Below, one piece after another: positions 14,887 to 27,076 of a stretch of DNA of 64,000 bases; within the stretch, counting starts at the first letter, position 1; each line of letters begins with the position of its first letter. The stretch is taken from NCBI GenBank assembly GCA_013400155.1, contig VXBM01000134.1, positions 775,298 through 839,297 on the forward strand. Reading direction: 5' to 3'. The notes below the pieces were generated by a model that was not told the origin of the DNA, did not search any database, and saw nothing but the letters and a program-made list of their open reading frames with translations. This stretch comes from Helopsaltes ochotensis (Eukaryota; Chordata; Aves; Passeriformes; Locustellidae). The position numbers and the translations under genes were made by a program.

Positions 14887-15030
14887 TGCACTCTGTGTGT
14901 GAGGGAATTGCCTAAACTTCAAAGATGGAGAAAAACAAATGGCAAAGTCTTTGTTCAGCTGATAGTTACACATGTAAAGAAATTCAAAGAGATTTGTTAA
15001 TGAATTTCCAGCATTCCTAAAAACCTGTGC
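14887..15030 (+). repeat. Direct repeat copy B flanking the first coding exon
   Basis: About 144 nt, the partner of 13367-13480, with an extra internal stretch (about 14928-14960, including gagaaaaacaaatggcaaag). The shared core acacatgtaaagaaattcaa is identical. The pair brackets the exon at 14542-14718. It could be a local duplication or two members of an unrecognised interspersed family. Confidence 0.85.
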
Positions 15031-15958
15031 CTTTCCCTTCAAGGCAAAATATCCTAACAGAAGATATTGCAATGTAACAAAAGCATTTTATGAATCCTGT
15101 TTTTCTATACAGATATATTTAAAAAATACCAGAAACTTCTGTCCAAGTAATGTTTTTAAGAAAATGGAGTAATACACCTGAAATGCTGCTGCATCTGCAC
15201 CCTTGCAGCCAGCAAACAGAAATGACCTGATCATCCAAATCCAGACCAAGGTTGTAACTTTCCAGTAATAAAGTTTAATGAACAGTACATAGCAGGTTAC
15301 AGTATTTAGATCTCCTCTTGATTAAAACTTGATTAATTGTCAGAGTTTTTCAAGGAAAGGATTCATTTATTGAACTTGCTGTGTAGACTCCTAGATGCAC
15401 TTAGCAATAGGGTAATTTCAGTGCTCCAGGCAGGCTGTGCTGTGGGCTTGAGCATTGAAGGAATGCTACTGAGTTCACTAATCAGGAAATCTGATACGAT
15501 TGATTTATTAAATTTAGTGTTAATTGGGGAGAGATTTCTTCCTAATGACAGCTAATGCCTTCAAATTGTCCAGCTGCAAATGCAAGATCATCAAAGTGGC
15601 TTCCTTGAAGAAAGGGAGTAGGAAAGGCACCATAGTTGCTGCTATAGGAAAGAACACATTGAAGAAATTACTTCAGAGAGCCTGCAGAATTCTCTAAAGG
15701 TCAGAAAGTCAGGTTGTTCCATTCTCCTCGGAAGAGTGAGCTGACAAAACCTCTGCCAGGAGGCAAAACGTTCGTTGTTTGGTATCCTGGAGCACATCAA
15801 CACTTCAGCTCTTGAAACTTATGGGCTCACAGGGTCCAGGAAACCACAGACTCTGAGTCACAGGAGGAGATGAAAGGGAGAACCAATTAGAGTTGAAAGA
15901 TTTCATTTTGCTTAAATGTTTCACATTCAGGAACCACTAAATAGGAGAAGTGCTTGTT

Positions 15959-15990
15959 GTTAAGAGAAAAGCGCTCTCTTTTCTCTTAAC
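15959..15990 (+). repeat. Perfect 13-bp inverted repeat
   Basis: Arms gttaagagaaaag (15959-15971) and cttttctcttaac (15978-15990) are exact reverse complements around a 6-nt loop (15972-15977). The hairpin is intronic and its function is unknown. Confidence 0.9.
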
Positions 15991-16652
15991 CCAGCAGTGG
16001 TGTTCAGGCTGTGCTTCAGGGACCCCCTGGACAACTTCAAAGGAAGTGGGTTTTCATTTGACAAAACACTTTAGGTGTCCACAAACTCAAAAGTATAGAA
16101 AAACTACTCCTCTAGGGAGACTTTCCAAAGGTCTTAAAATACTTAAAGTATTTTTCCAGAAATTAATTAGAGGCTGTTACTAGAGGCAGGCAAATGGGAA
16201 ATCAGCTGACCAAAGTTCTGAGATAAACTGCAACTTCTGCTTGCTGAAGCAAGGCAATATCAGTGTTTCCCTTTGAATCTTACCCTGTACTTGTGTTCCA
16301 TGGGTTTCTTGAGTAGCCACTTAGAGCAGACTTGTGTCACCAGAGATTCCCTCTGAAAAAGTTGCCAGTAGACCAGTATTTCAAACTGTTTTCTCCTTGC
16401 CTTTCAATTATTTGCCTTTTTGAACAGTCTCTCCCATTTTCTTCATTGTTGGAACAGTGTTTTATCTCTTATCCCCCTTCACAAAAACCTGGAGTGCAGC
16501 ACAAATACAAAAATTATGTACCCCAGTTATCAAGGCAATATTCCTGCGGGGTTACCTTCTGGAAATGTGAATTTTCTCCAAGGAATCTTGCATTTTGAAC
16601 TAACTGATGGGGATATTCAGGGTGCTGACCTGTTCCACCCTCTGTGTCTCAG

Positions 16653-16791
16653 CTGAAGCGGGCGAGCAGCGAGGACATGCTCACAAAACCTGGAGCAGCA
16701 ACGGCAGCTTCGGGAGTCTCCAGGCTGAAGAAAACCATCACAACGGGAGCCATTTCAGAGCTCGCCGAGAGTCGCCTGAAGCCCAGCACAG
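16653..16791 (+). CDS. SPECC1: SPECC1 second coding exon
   Basis: The acceptor is tctgtgtctcag (AG 16651-16652) and the donor is CAG|gtaggc (16792). The exon is 139 nt: 46 codons plus one base (phase 1). The peptide begins LKRASSEDMLTKPG and continues with RLKKTITTGAISELAESRL, a basic Ser-rich stretch that follows directly on the previous exon in human cytospin-B. LKRASSED is a basophilic-kinase type site (R-x-S), which is a pattern match only. The final base G completes a Gly codon with the first two bases of the exon at 45436. The intron that follows is 28.6 kb and contains the alternative promoter. Confidence 0.93.
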
Positions 16792-17530
16792 GTAGGCACA
16801 AGGAGCCCGTGACCCGTGCTGGGAGTGTCGCTTGCTTTGCCGAGTCCCAGCAGTGTCCCCTATGTCCCTTGCAGCACAGCCGTGCCTTTCCTGCTGTGGC
16901 AGGCACGGGACGCTCTGCCTTGCATCCTTACACCCCACGAGCCAGGGATATGAAGGGAAAAGGGAGAAGCTGGATGGGTTTAGGAGGCCGGGGCAGCCCC
17001 AGCAGCCAGGCGGTGGCGCCGGTGGCCCGCGCTCGTCCCCGCTGCGGGTCCGGGCCGGACCCAGCCGCCGTCCCCAGAGCTGGACAGGGATGGGGAGCTC
17101 GCTCTCTGAAGTTTTCCCCATTTATCAGTAGCATTCTCTCTGCTGAGCGAGCAGAGCTGTTTCCCCGCTGCTCCTGGCACACGGCAGAGGTGTGAGAACA
17201 AAGAGCCAGCCCTGAGCATCCTCATGTGCAGCCTGTGCCGCTCCTGCGCTGCCCCGGGGCAGCTCTCCCCAGCAGCTTGTTCCCATAGGTTTCGAACCTA
17301 AACCTGTTTCGAAAGGCAGCGACACCATCTGCATACCAAGGGCTTCAGTGCAAACGCTCTGCTCTCCCACAGGAGCTCAGCAAATGCTTGCTTTTGTCTG
17401 CTCCCTGGTGGCATTTCCAAGGGAATGTGAGCTCTTATTAAATTTGACCATGACCTCCCTATTTGTCACAGCCTCTGCAGGTTTTGGCTGTGTGACAGAA
17501 CAATGTTACTAACCAGAGAGAGGTTTCTGT

Positions 17531-17571
17531 TAAAAAAAAAGAAAAAAAAAGAAAAAATATATATACATAAA
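17531..17571 (+). repeat. A-rich simple sequence
   Basis: Runs of nine As separated by G, followed by an AT dinucleotide stretch. A low-complexity tract. Confidence 0.9.
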
Positions 17572-18744
17572 CCCCTTTATATGCCCTTGGAAGAAAACGA
17601 TGTGCCTTGTAACAGCACAAATGTTTCATAGTAACCCAAAGACAGATCCCATTCTGCTGTTAGTCAGTGTGTAAATCCTCAAATTTAATAGTGACTAGCT
17701 GTATCCAAAGGAATTTGGGATTCACAAGCCAATAAAGAGGCATGATGCTTGGGAGGAGCCACGCAGGGAGAAGAAAACCTGTACAGATGATGCAGCACAG
17801 GATCCTGGGAATGCAGCCAGGGAAACAGCACTGCAGGGAGTCCAGAATGGAATACGTATGTCAGACACCAAAACACAAGCACTGGAATAGAGAGCCCTCT
17901 TCTGCATGCAGCTGTAATAACTGGGATTGGAGAGGGGAGATTTATAATGATGACTGCTTTAAATACAAAGGCTGAAATGGTTTATGGAGGTCAAGTTACA
18001 TCTGGGTATTGCTTTGCCACTTGAAATTACATCATTGGATATAACCTCATACATTGCTTTGCATCAGCATTTGTAGAAGCATGAATGGGAGTACTAATGT
18101 TAAATGAAATGAGAACAAGTGTATAATAAATACTGAGATTTTATGTGCTACCCCTCTAAAATTGTTTTTAAACCTAGAGAGAACTGTCCCAGCTCTTACA
18201 GAGACTGTTACATGTGTATACAGTGTCTTACATGTCTGTTTTTACAGTGGTTCCATACTCCAAAAGGGTGCTTGGAAATCCAGCTGTATGAGAGAGAACG
18301 TGTCATTGTCAGGGCCACTGGAAGGAGCTTGATCTTATTAAGCACGGTTACAGAGCTCCATGCTTTGTCACACTGAAAAAAATGCCAATAGTCCCACGAA
18401 AATGGTGTATTGTTGCTAAGGGAACTAACAGCATGACAGAGGGCACAGCATGTTCTAGGGAACATAAGTAGGAAAGGAGAGAACGTTTTCAGCTGCTGTA
18501 TTTTATTGCAATGGCATTCCAAAGAGTCTGATTGTGATCAGGATGCAATGCTGACTGTGGAGCTAATCCAAGTGAGAACGTTCCAGTAGCTGGGAAATGC
18601 AGATGTTTGTGTACATAGCCAAACGTGTAAATCTAGAAATTTATTCTGAAATTACTTTCTTTTGTTTCCTTGATGGTCTTCACCTGTTCTGTGTTTTCCT
18701 TTCATGTCTTGACTGCAGGCATTATGTCTGCCCCTTGTTTGGGC

Positions 18745-18770
18745 TTTTTTTTTTTTTTTTTTTTTTTTTT

Positions 18771-18813
<43 letters not shown>
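18745..18813 (+). repeat. Poly-T tract (69 nt, one A)
   Basis: Twenty-seven Ts, one A at 18772, then forty-one Ts. This may be a microsatellite or the tail of a minus-strand retroposed element, though no recognisable body was found next to it. Tract length is likely to be inaccurate in any assembly. Confidence 0.95.
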
Positions 18814-18814
<1 letters not shown>

Positions 18815-21800
18815 TCTGTTACTCAAGTGAGTGGTTTGATTATTTTACTGAAATTATATTCTGTTAGTTCCAGCCACACTCTGGTGGTACTCAGTTGGTA
18901 AAATAGTCTTGTGTGAGAGAATTTAAAGGGAAAAAGGTATGGAAATACAGAAGTTTAGATTTGTTTCTTCCTTGGGTGTGACTGCCCACCATTTGTGTGT
19001 TGGCCTTGAGCAATAAGACATGTTCCAAATGCTGCAGACAATAAATAACTGACCTCAAAGATTGGTTGTTTAAATAGAGGTGTTTCCATGCTGCCCTTGG
19101 TGGAGTTTCAGTTAATTATTCCAGCCTTTTATTGATGGAACTACCCCTGCCTGCCCTGTTGGGAGCTAACACAGTAAATCATAAACAACTTAAAGGGGGA
19201 TGAGGCCAAGCCCATGTATCCTTGGCAAGTGGAGCTGAGCAAATGGAGCTGGAGACTGATTCTGGCTGGAAGTTCTGTGCTGTGATGTTTAGTTTTGTAA
19301 CTCCTTGGCAGTTTTGAAATCCCAGGCAGTGGGAAATGACGCACAGGGAGAAATAAATGTCTTGTATTCAGCTTCCTTATCCCCAGCGTGATGTCTTCCC
19401 ATGTGTTGTCCTGAAGCGACCATTTGGGTTTGTTAAAACCAAGCTTACAGAGCTCTGGCATTGTCTTTAATGTCTCAATAGTTGAAAAAGAGCTGGAAAA
19501 TTGTAAAACATGAGGAAGAGTTCACTAATCTTGGAAAACACTGATTTTAATGCATGTACCTGTAAAGCCATCCAGTCTGTGAAGCCATATAGCAAAGAAG
19601 TAATTGTAAAATGTATAAATAGAGAAGTTTGTATATTCATGTGAAACTAGGACTCTTTTCTTCTAAGGTTCAGGATTGTAGGAAATCAATGACTTCAGAT
19701 GCTGCTCCTTTGAGAGGTCTGCAACCAAATAACCTTAAAAAGGCAATTTCACAGAGAATTTCAAAGCTTCTTATGTGATCATATACCTCTCAGGAAGAGC
19801 ATTGCATGGCAAGACTGGTATGCAAATGGAAAATTTGAGGTTCAGGCAGATGAAATTACTTTCTCAATGGAGCCTGGAAGTCATTCCAAATCCTTGCTCC
19901 GAGTTCTGTCATTCAGTCCGTACAAACTCTGCGTTCAAGCAGTTTCTGAAAACTTCCCTGGAGGCTGTCTGGTTTAATCATGTTCCTGTGCTGCTTTGAT
20001 GTGATTTCAGTGACAGCTGCTATTATCTGTCAGGTTGGACAGGAACCAAAAAGAGTCTTAAGCTGGACATCAGAAAGGAGAGAGCCAGGATGTGGGCATG
20101 GCACAGTCCAGTCACACATCATCCAAAAAGCATTGAGAATATCTCAGCCATTCCCATTGCTCACAAACATATTGATTTTTATATCAAGTGCTGTCAGCTC
20201 CAATATGAGGTATCGGTTATCCTTGAAATGTAATTAAGAGATATCTGTACTTTGTTTTCTCAGGCTGCTTCATCAGCTTATTTTTCATAGCTAACTAAAG
20301 GCTAAATCTCTCTAGACTGCTTGATTTTGCTTTAGAAACAATAGGAAATTGTCAATAACAATGCTGTTATCACCTACCTTGGCGTTTATAGAAATTCTGG
20401 TTATTTTACTGACAAGCTCAAGTTCTCTCTAAAGCCCAAACCAGGTGCTGCACCTTCCCACAGTGGTAGTGGGGTGTGCTACATATTTGGAGGCTGGGAG
20501 AAGCCAAGATGCCAGCAGAACTGTGAGGGGTGGCCTGCTGTGTCACCCCCTGCTCCATCAGAAATTACCATTTATTTTTATGCATAAAATGGGAAAATCA
20601 ATACTTGGCCTGAGTTTTCAGTCAAAATAACAAAAGCCTGTTGCTTTCTGTGTGTTCCTGCTGAGTTGATCCACATCCAAGGCTGGAGATGGTGCCAATC
20701 CAGGAGCACAGAGGAGGGGAGCTCAAAGATATTAAGAGTTTCAATTATCTCCTCAGCATCTCCTGTCGAGGCTCTGAACTCTGCAGGTTACCTGGACAAA
20801 AGCTGCTAATCCCAGAGTGGAACATTGCCAGCATTGGAAATGAAGCTGCTCTGCAACACAGGTTGCTGTAATAAACCCAGCAAATTAATAGGGAAACAAA
20901 AATACCAAGAGATTTGGCACAATCAGGGAAAACTATAGAAGGGCCTGAGGCTTATATTCTGTTATGGCACAGTTTGCGTTGAACAATCTTCAGCTCCAGT
21001 AAGGAGGGGCTCTGTTTTGATGAGTTTTTCTGTGATTTGTCATCCACATTCCTGCCCAATAATCCGAGTTAATGTCCCAGTGACTAAATACCTGTGTATC
21101 TTCAATTCCTTCCTAGTGCTGGTAGAGCACACACCATTACTCCATTTGTCCATCATTGTTTTTTCATGTAGCTTCATGTGAAAAGATAACTCTTGATTTC
21201 TCTCTAAAACAGCTGCTTGCAGCTTTTCTGTGTAGATAGTGCTAGTATTCAGAAAAGAAAGGCTTTAACTAAATGAGGCCAGCTGGTCCCTGCCAGCACT
21301 GGTGTTAGTGTTGGGAAAGCTTGAATGTCACTGGGGAGACTTGTTCACCTGTGGCTGATTCCAGAGGGGAGACCGGTGTGTGGTTTTTTTGCACTTAGCA
21401 CTCATTAGATACGCTTCTTTCCCAGCAAAATTGAAAATGTGGCACGCTACAGATTTCAGAGCATGTTCATAGAATTGTCATTTTCAGCTTGGTATTTGAT
21501 AGTAATATATTGACTCTATCAAATTTACTGTCTTCTCTCAGCTAACTTCTCTGCTTTGTGTTTGTCACTTTCTGATGTGGGGTAAAAATGTAGGTTAATG
21601 TGAAGCTAATCCAGACCAGAAGCTGTCCCTCCATGGTCAGAAAATTCAAGGAAGTATCTTTTAAATAAAAGCTTTCTTTAAAAAAAAAAAATCCTTGGAA
21701 AAAAAATCTGACAATTTTAGTAGTTCATAAGATGCTAATGCACCCCAATTAGGACAGGAAAAAGGAAAGTGATTTCTATTGAAGGACAGCTCTCTGACCT

Positions 21801-23687
21801 TGGGGCCCTTTTACTCTGCCATACATCAGCTTTTGACAGCGCCTGCTTTTTGTGATCTGTCACATCAAAGCACTGCTATAGGTTTGGGAGAGGTTGCTGC
21901 ACTTTGCATTCAGGCTTGTTACTGTCTCATTTTTCTTGTGAAGATAGTGCCAAGTGTGAGGGACACTAATGAGATCGGTATGTTCTGTTCCACCAGGCTC
22001 CACTGCAACCAAATGGCTGAGCTCATCTGGGCTTTCCCAGGAGCTGTAAATATGCCTCAAAACCTCATCTGGAAAGCCACTTGCATTTTGCTCGCCCTTC
22101 CAGGTACAAGACACAGCTCTTGCATAATTATTCTTTCTTACAAAGAGACTCTAGCTCTAAAAGTGGTATAAAAAGGAAAGGAAAACTCAAAATATTGCTT
22201 TGTCAGGCTGCCATTCAAACTGGCAAGAAGCGCTGCAGGAGTTTAACATGCAAAGCGATGGAAATGTGTCTGCATTTACATCCAGAGCTCTACATGCAGC
22301 TGGGTATGCATATTGACATCTACACACACCTAAAATATATCTGCAAGGATGTTTAACATATTGCTTCAAATATGAACCTGAACCTCCCTGGCATTCCTTA
22401 GCAAAATGTTTCCTCCGTGTGTGATTTCCCCAGGTGTCAAGTAGTCAGACTGAGTTTCAGCACCAGTTTAAAAAGATTTTACCCACTATCCTCTGAAGGG
22501 AAAGCTCAAGATTTGAGATAGATTAAATTTGGCATTCCAGATTTAGGTTATGGCTGCTACTTATCAAGTTTCCCTTACTACTTCTTACAAGGATTTTTTT
22601 TTCTTGCCAGAGCCTCCAAATACAGTTGTTGATTGCCGACGCCTTTGCTGAAAATGTTCCTGTATGTTGTTGTTTTTCATGTTCTTTGAAGTTTTCCCCT
22701 TTCCCTCTGTAAGCCATGGATAGTTGTGCATCCTGGAATGGCTGGGAATGGAGGCTGCTCCACATGACTATTCTTCAGGCAGCTTTTTCCTCTTTGATAA
22801 CTGGCAGTGTAGTGAAACCAATGGATTTCGAGGCTGTCTAGTAGGATTTCTGATACCTGATCCTGTTATGGATAACAGGCTTTTTGAGAGGCATTCACAG
22901 GCTGGCTGCAGTCATCTTGCATTATTAAACAAGTAGGAATTAACTCCTGCTGACAACACTGTCTGCAGAACGCACCTTTTTCAGTTGTCTTGCTGTCCTA
23001 ACGTACTGCAGAATTTAAATTTCCTGTGCTGAATCTCTATTAACACATTCTGAGATTCTGCATTCGGCTTCTTGTTGAAACCACCTGTGAAAGAGACCCT
23101 TTCCTCTGTGTATTCCCCTGAGAATGGCTTTGTTGGCACACGTGAGCCCCTCTGGGACCCGAGCCAGTTAAGAGGACTCAGTGTGTGGTAGGGATGCTGA
23201 AATGCTGAACCTTGAAGGCTGTAATGACTTAACTCATTAAATTGTTGACAGTTAATTGGCTCAAGCCAACAAGTATAGAGGGGATTCATTACAGCTGTAA
23301 GGGAGCTGTGGTGATCCCAAAAGCCTTGCTAGGGACGCCGAAACAGAGAGGGGAGCATGCCTGGATGCTCCAGGAATAGCACCCATCTGGGATCTCCCAG
23401 GTTGTTTTCATTTCTTTTCAGGCTTCTTTGCTGAAGTTGTTCAGCAAAGTCAACACAACCTTGCTCTGACTACCTGCCCTAGGTTAATTATCAGCTTTCC
23501 TTCAGCTGGTTTGAAGAGAAATGATCCTTAACACAAATTCTCTGGGACTAAATGTATTGCAGGCAGAATGCCTTGGCAGAGGGCCATTGTGTTTGCACTT
23601 AAAGAATGGGAGGGAGAAGGAAAGGAACGCAAAGCTGGCCTGGTCTGACAAGTATGCAGATCAGGGGAGGGCTTGGCATTCCTTGTA

Positions 23688-23900
23688 GTATTTTTTTTCC
23701 ACTGGTGGTGGGGTTTTTTGGGGGGTTTTGTTTGTTTGTTTTTTATTTGTTTGTTTGTTTTTGGGTTTTTTTTGTGGTGGTGATTTGTTGTTGTTGTTTA
23801 TTTGTGGGGTTTTGGTTTGGTTTGGTTTTTTGGGTGTTGTTTTTTTTGGGGGGTTGTTGTTGTTGGTTTTTTTGGGGGGGTTGTTTTTTATTTTTTTCAG
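23688..23900 (+). repeat. G/T-rich low-complexity block
   Basis: About 210 nt made almost only of G and T on this strand: runs of TTTG units, GTT units, and G runs of 3 to 7. C is nearly absent and A is rare. Several G runs could support G-quadruplexes on the + (transcribed RNA) strand. The open frames across it (Phe/Gly/Val/Cys-rich) are artefacts of the composition. Confidence 0.9.
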
Positions 23901-25154
23901 CAGTTTTTGGCTTACATTAGGTTTTAGTACTGTAGAGCAAGAGGGGAGGGAGAAGACAGCTCCATCTCAGATGGGTTCCTGGAAGGCTGTGGTTCTATGC
24001 CATGAACTGTGACCTTACCAAGTACCTTCACTACAAAAAATTTGTTTCTAGCATGGTTAAAAAAAGCTTTTGTTTATCTGGGATCCAGCTCTAGATGTTA
24101 TATTCCTAATCCTTTAGGGTTCACTACGGGGAATGGTACACAACTTCTGGAGATTTTATTTTCCCTGCTACTCATATACTTGGTGCTTGTAAAATCTTTA
24201 GCATTAATGGAAGAAGGAGAGTGTGATAGTGTGAACTCTGGTGTTCATGATGTCCACAATTAGGGCCCATTCAGTTTAGTCCAGCATCAGTATCTGTAGC
24301 TTCTTTACACCTCAGCCTTCTGGAGAGACTGTCAGCTACCTGGCCACTGAAATCTGAGATTTGGTGGCCTCTTTTCATTAGCATGGATTATAATTTGAAC
24401 AGAAATTACACTCATTCATTTGCTGTGTTATGGGGAGGATGCAAAGAAAGGTATGCCTGGCAAGCAAGTCCTGTCATTTGACTAGAGAGTTGAAAGAATT
24501 ATGTTTGTCACACCTTCAATAATTAATTCTCATTGTCACTCTATAGGAAAGGAGTGTTTGTGAAGTTTTATTGGCAGTTGAACAAAGAGCAAGGGCATGA
24601 GTCAAACTTCATACTTAGGAAGAGACCAGCTGATCTGCTTTGTGGAGCTGAAATTCATTCACTCATTTTTATACCTTTATTACTGAAGAGGAAGGGAAAG
24701 TAATGTAAAATGTTCAGATAACAAATAATTGCCACAAGATTTAGCCGTGCATCTGTTGTAATTTGTTACCTGGTCCCCATGTCATGCTTGCTGTTACTCT
24801 TTCTTCTTTTTCCTAAGCTTGAGCTGCAAGCTCCATAAGCAATACTCTCTTATCCATGCCTTCTGCTCAGGCTGTAGCTGTATTTAAAAATTTGTGCTTT
24901 ACCTTTCATTATGGACCTGGACTAGATGTCTTTGGCCTGACATCATTCTCCCTATCATGGTGTTAGAATGTTCTGACTTAAGTTTCATGCCACTGTCAAA
25001 AATAACAGATTGGTTCTTCCAGTCCTGGCTCTTCTACAGTGCTCAGATTTCAGGTGCGTTTGCTCTGAGTCAGTGATTACATTTTATAATTACTCCAGGC
25101 TTGCACCAGCGCTGCACTGGGACCTTGTTACACTATTCCCTTTTGTGATTACAG

Positions 25155-25241
25155 AAATAGAAAGCAGGTGATGAAGTAATAAATGCTCAGCTTCAGGATT
25201 TATCAGCCCAACAGACTCTGGCAGCTAAGGCAGCCCCTCAG
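25155..25241 (+). other. Exon-like segment (87 nt) in the large intron
   Basis: A good acceptor (cactattcccttttgtgattacag) and a consensus donor (CTCAG|gtgagt, 25242) enclose 87 nt. From the first acceptor, entry in phase 1 meets a TGA, so it would be a noncoding or poison exon. From an internal AG (exon 25168-25241) the phase-1 frame is open and reads GDEVINAQLQDLSAQQTLAA then KAAPQ, but it exits in phase 0 and cannot join 45436. It may be a 5' UTR exon or a chance pairing of splice signals. Confidence 0.3.
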
Positions 25242-26849
25242 GTGAGTCCTGTTGAAGAAAAACAGAAGTCACTCTTTAGTCTATAATGGAAAAAAATCTC
25301 TGTGGAAGGTACATTTCACCAGCAGTTGGAGGAAGTTTGCATCTGTACCTTGGAAAGGGCAGGCTGAGTCCCCACCATAATAAGATACAGGACTTAAGAG
25401 ATCTAGAAATGACTTTTAGAGAAAGAATGCACTATCACTGATTCCTTCTTATAGAACTTTGATGGCTTATTCATTAAACAAAGCGTTTTGTGTTTGACAT
25501 GTCATGACAGAAGTAGACAGGAGTTGTTTAATGTCATCCAGATACAGACAGCTGTATGAAAACTTTTCACTTCATCTGTAAAGTGTCAGAGGAAGAACAA
25601 TGGAAAGCTTAACTCTGACAATGAACTTGTCCTATTATACTGAACTATTAGCAAAATTCTGCTTCTATCATATTGAATGGTCTGCAGATACTTCATCTGA
25701 AGCAATGGATTCCCAACTAGATAGATAAATTCTCCATGTTTTATTTTCAGGCTGTTTTGAGCCGAGGAGACACACTAGTTTGTTATTTCTCAATTTGTTT
25801 TTAACCCTCTTGTTAAAACCAAGACTCAAGCGGATTCTGTTAATTATCCACATAATGGAAACTGATGACTGGAGTCATTCAGTATCCTCGTTTCCCATGT
25901 ACATCAGGGCACCATGAACGTGGAGCATCTTGATTTTTTTGAAAGATGGGCTGTTGGCCAGGTTCTGAGTGGGCTTGTCCTACGTAGCTGCTCTTGCAGT
26001 GCCAGTCACAGGCAGAAATATTGATGATAGAGATAAGGTGTGAAATCAGCTCCAGTTTGTGGCTGCAAGTCTAGATGTAATAGTGGCTGTTAGGTTTGAT
26101 TGCTGTTTTATTAGCATAAGGGGACATTTGGAAATCACTGCAAGAGACTTCTAGGAATAAAACACCACATCCTTACATCAGTGAAGACAAATAGATTTTA
26201 ATGGTATTGATGGAACCCTGTATATTGTTTAATATAATAGGTTTGTAAGCCTGCTGTGCTGTTCTCAGCACCAATGGAAGCTGAGAGCAGCTGGAGGTGC
26301 TCGGCTGACCCAGGAATAGCCCCAGAGGATATCAGAACAGATCTGGTGGATGGGACTTGTCAGAAAGGGCTCATGCTCACAATCACGGTCAGGTTTTCAG
26401 AGGAGCCCAGTCTCCATTTCAGCATCCTTTGGGCATCTGTGTTACCACGAGGTGCTGAGCATTTCCGAAACTGGGTCCCCTCATTTTTGTGATGTTGCGA
26501 GCTGCCCTTGCCCAGACTCGTCAGTGCTGTGCTCAGCAGCGTAGTTAGATCTGTGGGCAAGGTCTATTTGCTCCATGGTAAGCCTGCTTCGGGTGGTGGA
26601 ACTGGGGGGAAATTAATGTCGGCTTTGCTTTGGTGGCATTTGGCTGCTCCGGTCTCAGCTGAGGTCCCTCTGCCCTCCTTCGCCCCCAGCCGCGTTTCAG
26701 CGTTTTGCTTAGAAACCCCCTGGTGTACGGCCCGGAGCGGGCTCTCTGCTGTTCTCCCCTGCCCGCCACGGCCGCCCCGGGCCAGGGGCAAGCTCCGCCG
26801 AAGGCGGTGCCGGAGCATCGCTCCCTGTCGGAGCCCGCGGCTCTGCGCG

Positions 26850-26921
26850 NNNNNNNNNNNNNNNNNNNNNNNNNNNNNNNNNNNNNNNNNNNNNNNNNNN
26901 NNNNNNNNNNNNNNNNNNNNN
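26850..26921. other. Assembly gap of 72 Ns
   Basis: There are 72 consecutive Ns inside the CpG island. Both flanks are very GC-rich, so this is probably a sequence that resists short-read sequencing. The true length is unknown. Translations running through the Ns are meaningless. Confidence 1.
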
Positions 26922-27019
26922 CGCCTCGGCGGGGGCCGCAGCGCGGCTCGGCCGCCAGCAGCTGAGAGCTGCCGCCGCTCCCCGCCGGAGGGACGGGCGG
27001 CTCCGCGCTGGCAGCGGGC

Positions 27020-27043
27020 ATGAGCGGGGCACCGGCGGCCTGA
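27020..27043 (+). CDS. Short upstream ORF in the alternative 5' leader
   Basis: ATG at 27020 starts a 7-codon frame (MSGAPAA) with a TGA at 27041-27043, 33 nt before the ATG at 27077. It has G at +4 and G at -3, a fairly good context. If the alternative leader includes it, it could reduce or gate translation of the main frame by reinitiation. That role is an inference. It may also lie upstream of the true transcription start. Confidence 0.4.
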   Translation: MSGAPAA

Positions 27044-27076
27044 AGGAGCTCGGGAGGAGCCGGGCGGCCGGAGGAG

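Larger units (their letters stand above)
14719..16652 (+). other. SPECC1 intron between coding exons 1 and 2
   Basis: Non-coding. It contains direct repeat copy B and a perfect 13-bp hairpin at 15959-15990. No other exon is supported. Confidence 0.85.

Noticed and set aside
16792..17195. Continuation of the second coding exon into a 183-codon open frame
   Set aside because: The frame runs through a good donor (gtaggc at 16792). Similarity to cytospin-B stops exactly there and resumes at 45436 in phase, so the extension is intron.
18597..18867. Poly-Phe open frames
   Set aside because: Translation of the poly-T tract.
23606..24012. Hydrophobic Phe/Val/Gly/Cys-rich open frames of about 100 codons
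   Set aside because: They translate the G/T low-complexity block and only mimic membrane segments.
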